6,762 bases of DNA from NCBI GenBank assembly GCA_030672605.1, contig DAOVGE010000025.1:1-6762 (forward strand), written 5' to 3'. A model generated the notes under the pieces. The model had not been told where the DNA came from, did no database searches, and saw nothing but the letters and a program-made list of their open reading frames with translations. Both the position numbers and the translations under genes were made by a program. Shown here piece by piece: positions 1-5,400 of this stretch. Position 1 is the stretch's first letter. Every line of letters starts with the position of its first letter. The stretch is from Methanosarcinales archaeon. GTDB lineage: Archaea; Halobacteriota; Methanosarcinia; Methanosarcinales; Methanogasteraceae.

Positions 1-190
1 CCCCGGTTTTCCTGAAGCTTGCGATCGGGTTTAAGGAGAGATCAAAGCTGGTACATGAGTGATCTGTTTTTATGGGGGTTGACCCGAAAGGGCATTGTTA
101 GGGCTTGCAGAAAAATAAAGTAGCATTTTTGGCAGGTAGACTCCCATATAAAAAGCTTGATAGCGGACAGTTATACACATGAAGAAAGTT

Positions 191-389
191 GAAATTTCCT
201 GATTCTGATAGATTCTGTGGTTTCCAATCTTTGCGCCCTTGCGTCATCGCGTCTTTGTGTTCCACTGATCTAACGCAAGGTCGCAAAGTTGAGAGAGACG
301 CAAAGTTGAGAGAAATACGCCCGCGTTTTTCACATACGCGAGGGAGCTACCGTTAGCGACCACAGAAAACGTCAGAAATAGGAAATTTC
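191..389. repeat. Composite nested imperfect palindrome
   Basis: Two nested inverted repeats are seen directly. The outer arms are 191-222 and 358-389: the left arm and the reverse complement of the right agree at 25 of 32 positions, both starting GAAATTTCCT and containing TTCTGTGGT. The inner arms are 229-244 (CTTTGCGCCCTTGCGT) and 273-288, agreeing at 15 of 16 positions around a 28-base loop. The inner arm belongs to the same CTTTGCG sequence type as the palindrome at 1956-2034. The outer arm resembles a worn AATCTGTGG-type repeat. The element is probably a degenerate, non-autonomous extragenic palindrome; its mobility and function are unknown. Confidence 0.7.
282..313. repeat. 17-bp tandem duplication
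   Basis: The 15-mer CGCAAAGTTGAGAGA occurs exactly at 282-296 and again at 299-313, a 17-bp period. The first copy overlaps the right inner arm of the surrounding palindrome, so the duplication probably arose inside that element by slippage. Confidence 0.75.
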
Positions 390-427
390 AATATGTTATT
401 TTTCGGTGACGACCAAGTCTCAGTTTT

Positions 428-469
428 TCTGTAATGGTTGGTCGGATGCGCAACGCCGCGAAAGACATG
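428..469 (-). repeat. Diverged repeat copy, inverted relative to 2056-2097
   Basis: The reverse complement of this block matches 2056-2097 at 33 of 42 positions without gaps. The best part (428-454 against 2071-2097) agrees at 23 of 27, including ACCATTACAGA and ATCCGAC. The two copies flank purSQ in opposite orientation. Read in one frame they give similar peptides, HVFRGVAHPTNHYR here and HVLRVVVHPTYHYR in the other copy. That most likely reflects shared repeat ancestry rather than a gene. Confidence 0.6.
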
Positions 470-497
470 GCTACGGTGTTTTTTGTATTTTCGCGGC
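455..497. other. Perfect 9-bp hairpin with T-rich loop upstream of purS
   Basis: GCCGCGAAA at 455-463 is perfectly complementary to TTTCGCGGC at 489-497, with a 25-base loop containing a run of six T (479-484). The T run could serve as an archaeal oligo-T termination site for transcripts entering from the left, or the stem could lie in the upstream region that controls purS. The sequence does not decide between these. Confidence 0.4.
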
Positions 498-520
498 AAC
501 CGTATTGTGCCCGATGAACC

Positions 521-531
521 ATACATTTTTA
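521..531 (+). promoter_or_regulatory. Candidate weak TATA-like box for purSQ
   Basis: The AT-rich stretch ATACATTTTTA lies about 30 bases before the purS ATG at 558. With the usual archaeal spacing of 25-27 bases between TATA box and start site, the transcript would begin almost at the start codon, giving a leaderless or very short-leader mRNA. This fits the lack of a good Shine-Dalgarno sequence before purS, where only GATC at 545-548 resembles one. The box is a poor consensus match, so this is tentative. Confidence 0.35.
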
Positions 532-557
532 TCGCATCGAAAACGATCTGATACACA

Positions 558-800
558 ATGAAATACCATGCCGAGATCACCACAGAACTGAAGCCGGGCA
601 TGCTCGATCCTGAAGGGGCTACGATCCAGCGTGCGCTTGCTCACCTTGGATACGATGTAACGAGCGTCGGTACAGCGAAGAAACTACTGATAGAGCTGGA
701 AGCCGATGGTATCGATGATGCAAGAGGGATGCTGGATGAGATGTGCAAAAAGATGCTTGCAAATCCAGTGATTCACAATTATTCAATTAAAGTACAATGA
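558..800 (+). CDS. purS: Phosphoribosylformylglycinamidine synthase subunit PurS
   Basis: PurS is the small structural subunit of the three-part FGAM synthase (PurS-PurQ-PurL). This cytoplasmic enzyme converts FGAR, glutamine and ATP to FGAM in step four of purine synthesis. PurS dimers bridge PurQ to PurL. The 80 residues are normal length for the family. The N-terminal segment contains LKPGMLDPEGATIQRAL, matching the family pattern of a first strand, a conserved D-P-x-G-x-x-I turn and a helix. A second strand (GYDVTSVGTAKKLLIEL) and a final strand near VIHNYSIKV complete a small alpha/beta fold. The ATG at 558 gives the standard N-terminus. The stop overlaps the start of purQ in ATGA (797-800), which implies translational coupling and equal expression. 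I see nothing odd in the protein. Confidence 0.95.
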   Translation: MKYHAEITTELKPGMLDPEGATIQRALAHLGYDVTSVGTAKKLLIELEADGIDDARGMLDEMCKKMLANPVIHNYSIKVQ

Positions 801-1501
801 AATTTGCAATCGTTAGATTTGGGGGGAGTAATTGTGATCTGGACGTACATCACATCTTAAACGATGTTGTTGGCGTGTCCACGGATCTGGTGTGGTACAA
901 AGACTCAATTGAAGACTATGATGGAGTGGTGATCCCAGGAGGATTCTCCTACGGCGATTATCTTCGTGCGGGGGCGATTGCAGCCAGAACCCCAATCATG
1001 AATGCAATTTCGCGTCTTGCAGAGGCGGGTACGCCTGTGCTCGGCATCTGCAACGGATTCCAGATCCTTGTTGAGTCCGGACTCCTCCCAGGGGCGCTCT
1101 GCACGAACGAGTATCCAAAGTTCTGTTGCAAATGGGTCCACCTGCGCGTCGAGAAGACGGATACGGCGTTCACATCAAAATTCAGAAAAGGAGAGGTCGT
1201 GAGGATGCCGATTGCGCACAAAGAAGGCAATTTCTTTGCGGACGACGCCACGCTCAGGGGCATGAACTCGAATCGGGAAATCGCGTTCAGATACGTCGAC
1301 TCAGACGGACACGTTGTGCCTGATTCCAACCCGAACGGTTCTGTTGCGAACACCGCAGGAGTCGTCAATACGTCCGGAAACGTCCTCGGGATGATGCCGC
1401 ATCCGGAACGTGCGTCTGAAGCGGTACTCGGATCGGACGATGGGCTACGGATCTTTGAGTCGATGGTCGAGTATGCGGATGCGAGCAGGGATGGAAGTTA
1501 G
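797..1501 (+). CDS. purQ: Phosphoribosylformylglycinamidine synthase glutaminase subunit PurQ
   Basis: PurQ is the class I glutamine amidotransferase subunit of FGAM synthase. It hydrolyses glutamine and passes ammonia to PurL. The protein has 234 residues, typical for the stand-alone archaeal and Gram-positive type. It opens with the family signature FGGSNCDLD and continues with VIPGGFSYGDYLRAGAIA, which forms the oxyanion region. The nucleophile is Cys85 in GICNGFQ, and the catalytic pair His202 and Glu204 lies in MMPHPERA. The segments TNEYPKF and PIAHKEGNFFADD are also conserved family blocks. All catalytic residues are present, so the enzyme should be active. Its ATG overlaps the purS stop, and with no visible Shine-Dalgarno of its own it is probably translated by reinitiation. 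No purL follows, so the synthetase subunit must be encoded elsewhere. Confidence 0.97.
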   Translation: MKFAIVRFGGSNCDLDVHHILNDVVGVSTDLVWYKDSIEDYDGVVIPGGFSYGDYLRAGAIAARTPIMNAISRLAEAGTPVLGICNGFQILVESGLLPGALCTNEYPKFCCKWVHLRVEKTDTAFTSKFRKGEVVRMPIAHKEGNFFADDATLRGMNSNREIAFRYVDSDGHVVPDSNPNGSVANTAGVVNTSGNVLGMMPHPERASEAVLGSDDGLRIFESMVEYADASRDGS

Positions 1502-1560
1502 GTCGATTCTACAGGGCGCAATCTTCACAACGCCGCGTTTTCCGTACTTACTCAGTATTG

Positions 1561-1574
1561 TGTGGATATCCACA
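1561..1574. promoter_or_regulatory. Perfect 14-bp palindrome downstream of purQ
   Basis: TGTGGATATCCACA is its own reverse complement over all 14 bases. It is loosely enclosed by a second inverted pair, CGCGTTTT (about 1534-1541) and AAAACCGCG (1577-1585, one bulged base). It starts 59 bases after the purQ stop. It could be a dimeric regulator site or the stem of a 3'-end structure on the purSQ mRNA. No regulator is identifiable from the sequence. Confidence 0.35.
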
Positions 1575-1584
1575 TAAAACCGCG

Positions 1585-1600
1585 AGATTACACAAGATTA
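1585..1600 (+). repeat. Copy of AATCTTGTG-type repeat (16-bp exact match to 2095-2110)
   Basis: AGATTACACAAGATTA occurs identically here and at 2095-2110, 510 bases downstream, in the same orientation. This copy has no nearby partner arm, so it looks like a solitary half of the palindrome that is complete at 2095-2170. Confidence 0.7.
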
Positions 1601-1796
1601 TGTAATGGTCAATCTGACCGTGAACATGAGAGCGACCGATGCCCATGCACCAGGATTATTAACCGAAGAACTTTGGGTCTCTGGTATCTCGTGTTGCAGT
1701 GACCAACACTTAATAAAGAGATTGCTCATTTATCCAAATCGTTACACTTTAGTTCCAGGTGTTTACCGGGAATTTTATCAGGTTATGTCAGCTTTT

Positions 1797-1873
1797 ATCA
1801 CGAATTACACGAATGGCACGAATTTATTCAGGTTTAACATTCGTGAAATTCGTTTATTCGTGCCATTCGTGAT
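1797..1873. repeat. ATTCGTG-type palindrome with 9-bp periodic arms
   Basis: The left arm (1797-1824) is built of units ATCACGAATTA, CACGAATGG and CACGAATTT, a near-perfect 9-bp period. The right arm (1847-1873, with one further unit starting at 1839) has the complementary units ATTCGTGAA, ATTCGTTT, ATTCGTGCC and ATTCGTGAT. ATCACGAAT at 1797-1805 pairs exactly with 1865-1873, and GGCACGAAT at 1816-1824 pairs exactly with 1856-1864. Because each arm is itself periodic, the palindrome can pair in several registers. From memory, similar ATTCGTG repeats occur between genes in many unrelated prokaryotes; their mechanism of spread is not known to me. Confidence 0.8.
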
Positions 1874-1955
1874 CTCCACGTCCCCAACACATCGCGGACA
1901 TAATTTATCTACGAGATGTTTCAACGCGAATTACCAAAGAGCCAGAACTTTCATT

Positions 1956-2034
1956 CTTTGCGACTTTGCGCCCTCGCGTCTTTGCGTTCTCTTTCCAATT
2001 TAACACAAAGGCGCAAAGGCACAGAGACGCGAAG
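1956..2034. repeat. CTTTGCG-type imperfect palindrome
   Basis: The arms are 1956-1988 and 2002-2034, agreeing at 25 of 33 positions around a 13-base loop. Each arm is made of loosely periodic 7-9-bp units (CTTTGCGA, CTTTGCGCC, CTCGCGT, CTTTGCGTT on the left; CACAAAGG, CGCAAAGG, CACAGAGA, CGCGAAGG on the right). All eight mismatches are C/T differences, so each leaves a G-U pair on the RNA of one strand or the other. That pattern fits selection for folding or C-to-T decay, without distinguishing them. The inner arms of the element at 229-288 are the same sequence type. Confidence 0.8.
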
Positions 2035-2055
2035 GGTGTTGTAAAGCTCTGCCTT

Positions 2056-2097
2056 CACGTCTTGCGTGTTGTTGTACATCCGACTTACCATTACAGA
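2056..2097 (+). repeat. Dispersed repeat copy, partner of 428-469
   Basis: This 42-bp block matches the minus strand of 428-469 at 33 of 42 positions. It sits directly between the CTTTGCG palindrome and the AATCTTGTG palindrome, so the three appear to form one composite unit. The copy upstream of purS is likewise close to a CTTTGCG-type element, which suggests the blocks spread together. Confidence 0.6.
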
Positions 2098-2170
2098 TTA
2101 CACAAGATTAACGACAGAAATCTTGTGGAAATGGCTGTGCCGCTGCTTTGCAGACTGTGTAATCTTGTGG
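2095..2170. repeat. AATCTTGTG-type palindrome with alternative pairings
   Basis: CACAAGATT at 2101-2109 pairs perfectly with AATCTTGTG at 2119-2127 (9-base loop) and equally with a second copy of AATCTTGTG at 2161-2169. Two mutually exclusive hairpins are therefore possible. The left part, AGATTACACAAGATTA at 2095-2110, is an exact repeat of 1585-1600. Like its neighbours, this block is probably a spread-out extragenic palindrome. Confidence 0.75.
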
Positions 2171-2307
2171 TTCCTGCTATATGGTACCTATCATGTACGC
2201 GTTTTCTGGCATTGTGGAACCAAATCCCCTGAGGCATGGCGGTTTCTGCTGTCGCGGAATTGATTCCCGCCAAATCCGATAACTACGACTCATTTCGCAG
2301 CTTAAGC

Positions 2308-2317
2308 AAGATATATG
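2308..2317 (+). promoter_or_regulatory. Candidate TATA box of the macroglobulin gene
   Basis: AAGATATATG is a good archaeal TATA-like match. A start site 25-27 bases downstream would fall near 2340, leaving a leader of about 33 bases before the ATG at 2373. That leader would contain the GAGG ribosome binding site. The spacing supports independent transcription of this gene rather than readthrough from purSQ. Confidence 0.5.
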
Positions 2318-2359
2318 TCCAATCACTCCGCAGCAATATTTGATCAACGTTCGATCCAC

Positions 2360-2363
2360 GAGG
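2360..2363 (+). promoter_or_regulatory. Ribosome binding site deciding the ATG at 2373
   Basis: GAGG ends nine bases before the ATG at 2373. The frame stays open upstream to a TTG at 2340, but that start would add eleven residues, including several arginines, in front of a textbook lipoprotein signal. It would also lie at or before the predicted transcript start. The ATG is therefore preferred. Confidence 0.55.
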
Positions 2364-2372
2364 CGAATCGGA

Positions 2373-2432
2373 ATGAAACGAACATCAATCATATCCATGC
2401 TCTGCATCGCGGTGATTCTTGCATCGGGCTGC
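2373..2432 (+). other. Lipoprotein signal peptide with lipobox, Cys20
   Basis: Residues 1-20 show a short basic start (MKRT), a hydrophobic core (about residues 6-17) and the lipobox LASGC ending in Cys20. A polar, Asp/His-rich stretch follows (VDTDHHD), as expected for a mature lipoprotein N-terminus. There is no C-terminal transmembrane segment, so the lipid would be the only membrane anchor. Confidence 0.85.
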
Positions 2433-5400
2433 GTCGATACCGATCATCATGATCGACCAGACACATCGACGCCGTCCGGGATCATACCCTGCGGCGAAAA
2501 TGATATAGGTAAGGATGCGGATTACCTGATCCTCGCACCAAAGACGCTCTTTGTCGGAAGCGAGGGTGCAATCAGCATGTCCGCATTCTCAGGCGTTGGA
2601 CATGAGCCAGCAGAGCGCTGCGTGCAGTACACGCTAGTTGATAGCAACAAAGAGAGTACGCCTCTCGTTCGCGCATCAACAGGTGGATTTGGACACTCGG
2701 TCGCACAATTCGAGGTCCCTGAACTTGAGGAGGGTACATACTCGCTAATCGCACAGCCGGTCGGGGCAGACACTAAATATACGGCAACGGTGCGCGTATC
2801 GAAGAGCAACCCAATCTTCATCGAGACTGACAAACCCATCTACAAGCCAGGGCAGACCATACACGGAAGAATCCTTCTGCTGAACAACAATCTGAAGCCG
2901 TTAGAGGATTTCGTGGAACTGGAGATCGCTGATGCGAAAGGAATCAAGGTCTTCAGAGAAACACTCGAAACGAACAATTTTGGAGTAGCAACGTTCGATC
3001 TACCACTCTCAACCGAGCCGAATCTCGGAACATGGAAGATCAAATCCGAATCTGGCGAATCGAAGTCGATTGTGGATATCGAGGTCGAACGATACGTGCT
3101 TCCAAAGTTCGAAGTCGAAGCAACGGTTCAGAAGGACTGGTTCCTCGTTTCTGACTCTATCACAGGCGCAGTTTCTGCAAACTACTTTTTTGGAAAGCCC
3201 GTTGCCGGTTCTGTTGAGATCGAGGCGATGCGGTACGTCGGAACATGGGAAACCTACGCCACGTACAATGCACTTCTTGAGAACGGCACAATCGAGTTTG
3301 AGCTACCCGCTGCGGAGTGGGTGGCAGGAACATATGGCGCGGGCGGGCAGGGCAGCCTCATGTTACACACCACTGTGACAGACACAGGAAACCACACAGA
3401 GACCCAGACGTTGCTTTTGAAGATCGTGGAGTCGGACACGATTCTGCACCTGATCCCCGAATCAAACCTCCTTAAGCCGGGGCTTCCGTTCGAAGTTGTG
3501 GTTGTAACGGAAGACCCGGAGGGCAGACCAATCGATACCAACGTTGAGATCAGGATTGCGTTTCGTTGTGAAGACTACACCGAAACCACGAGAGACGAGA
3601 CCATTTCGACCGAAAACGGAGTCGCTGTTGCGGATTATGTCGTTCCGGGCAATTGCACAGGTGCCCGGCTCACTGCGACATGCCACGACGCGAGCGGTGA
3701 TATTGTTAGTGAGGACATAGGCCTCAATTGCGCGTACTCGCCGGGCGCAAACTTCATACACATCGCACAGGAAAGCAGAGGAGTTCCTGATGTTGGTGAC
3801 ACGATCACCTTCGAGGTCCACTCGACCAATCCCGGCACAGTATTCTATGACGTGTTCGCGAACGGCCGAACCGTGTACTCGGCAACAAGTGACAGCTCCG
3901 AGATCGCGGTTCAGGTAACTCCTCAAATGAGTCCCGGCGCAAAGATTGTGGCATACATGATCAATCCGAACAGCGAGGTCTCTCTTGATGTTCTGCCATT
4001 CGATGTCAATTTCGGAACGAACGTTGATCTAATAGCCTCCTATGACTGTGAGACTGCGGCTCCGGGTGATGCCGTGAGACTGGACCTTGACGCAGGGACG
4101 CGATCGATGATCGGGGTTGCGATCGTTGATGAATCTGTCTATGCGCTGAGTTCCGGTCGGCTCAACCTCAAACAAGTATTTGATGAACTGGAAAAGCGGT
4201 TCATGGAGCCGCAGATCGAGATCCACCCGCAATACGGCGGTTACTACGACAAACGGCTTGTCGGAACTCACGAGCTTCTTGACGACTGCGGCATGCAGGT
4301 GCTTGCGTCGCCGTCGTTTGAGATTCCGAAATCACCGGAATCCGAATACAGAGGGGATGGAATGGTGAAAGGCGGCATGGGCAAGGATATGGCTGTGATG
4401 GACATGGCGGTCGAGGATGCAGTTGAAGTCGCGCCAGCGCCCACACCGACAGCCGCACCCAACGCGGCGGAAGCGGATGATTCCGACAGTGAACTCGCTA
4501 CAGTTGAGCGCGTGCGCCAGTTCTTCCCTGAGACATGGCTCTGGATGCCTGATATTCTCACGGACGATGCTGGACGCGCACACATCGATCTCACGGCTCC
4601 CGACAGCATCACGACGTGGCGGCTTCATGCGGTCTCGTCATCAGACGAAGGAATTGGGATATCCGGGGCGAGCCTCACCGTATTTCAGGAATTCTTCGTT
4701 GATATCGATCTTCCGTACGCAGTGACTCGTGGAGAGGTGTTCCCTGTACAGATACAGGTCTACAACTATCTCGACACACCCCAGGACGTTAAACTGACGC
4801 TTGCTGCGGCTGACTGGTTCGAGATTGTCAGTGATTCCACAGTCACAGTAACGGTCGGCGCAAACAGCGTCTCCGATGCGAGCTTCACGATCGCGCCGAC
4901 TGCAATCGGAAGAGACGTAATCGAGGTTACGGCACGGACGAAGGCGAAAGCGGATGCCGTGAGAAGAGAGATCGTCGTCGAACCGGAGGGGACGAGACAG
5001 GAAATCGTTGAGAACGGAAATCTCGGAGAAGGCGGAGTTACGCTCGATGCCACGCTACCTGAATGTATTGTGACTGATTCGGGAAAAGTTTTAGTGAGTT
5101 TTACTCCAAGCATCGTGGCGCAGACAATAAATGGTGTAGATAGCCTCCTTAACATGCCGTTTGGCTGCGGCGAACAGAATATGATAATGTTTGCGCCAGA
5201 TGTCGAGGTTCTCCGCTACTTAAGAGAGACCGATCAGACGAATCCCGAGCTTCAGGCGAAGGCTGAGCTCTTTATAACGACTGGCTACCAGCGACAACTG
5301 ACGTTCAGACACAACGACGGTTCGTTTTCGGCGTTTGGCGAAGGCGGTCGTGAAGGTGGCAGTCTCTGGCTCACAGCTTTCGTTTTGAACTCGTTCTCCA

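Larger units (their letters stand above)
1..557. other. Intergenic region upstream of purS, no convincing gene
   Basis: No reading frame here looks like a real protein on either strand. The first 62 bases contain a 19-codon open stretch ending in TGA at 60-62. It could be the tail of an upstream gene, but it is too short to identify. A TATA-like stretch (CATATAAAAAGC, about 145-156) is visible but leads to no gene. The rest is repeat material: a composite palindrome (191-389), a tandem duplication (282-313), a diverged dispersed repeat (428-469) and a hairpin (455-497). The small open frames on the minus strand (98-286 and 353-601) come from this repeat material, and the second also runs antisense over the start of purS. 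Confidence 0.7.
1502..2372. other. Repeat-rich intergenic region between purQ and the macroglobulin gene
   Basis: This gap of about 870 bp holds no convincing gene. It carries a perfect 14-bp palindrome (1561-1574) and four repeat blocks of three sequence types (1585-1600, 1797-1873, 1956-2034, 2095-2170), ending in the promoter of the macroglobulin gene. The open frames across it (for example 1605-2003 and 1966-2232) run through the palindromes, giving peptides such as TNYTNGTNLFRF that simply translate the repeat units. They lack good ribosome binding sites and resemble no protein family. The stretches 1601-1796 and 2171-2300 show nothing I recognise. Confidence 0.75.

Noticed and set aside
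3..62. Possible 3' end of an upstream gene (19 codons to TGA)
   Set aside because: The peptide looks plausible (ending FKERSKLVHE) but is too short to support a call without sequence to the left.
98..286. 62-codon open frame, minus strand
   Set aside because: It covers the arms of the composite palindrome, has no recognisable protein features and no convincing start context.
353..601. 82-codon open frame, minus strand
   Set aside because: It overlaps the start of purS antisense and covers the dispersed repeat. Its resemblance to the peptide from 2056-2097 is explained by repeat ancestry.
1605..2003. 132-codon open frame between purQ and the macroglobulin gene
   Set aside because: It runs through the ATTCGTG and CTTTGCG palindromes, its peptide just translates repeat units, it has no clear ribosome binding site, and it matches no family I know.
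1585..2170. CRISPR array
   Set aside because: The repeats are short, palindromic, of three different types and irregularly spaced. There are no uniform spacers and no cas genes.
1966..2232. 88-codon open frame, plus strand
   Set aside because: It starts inside the CTTTGCG palindrome and runs through the dispersed repeat and the AATCTTGTG palindrome. Peptides such as NTKAQRHRDAKG are typical spurious translations of such repeats.
2340..2372. TTG start eleven codons upstream for the macroglobulin gene
   Set aside because: It would place an arginine-containing extension before a standard lipoprotein signal and lies at about the predicted transcript start. The ATG at 2373 has a GAGG site and fits better.
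4029..4628. Several long minus-strand frames opposite the macroglobulin gene
   Set aside because: They are shadows of a strongly conserved plus-strand gene and show no family features.
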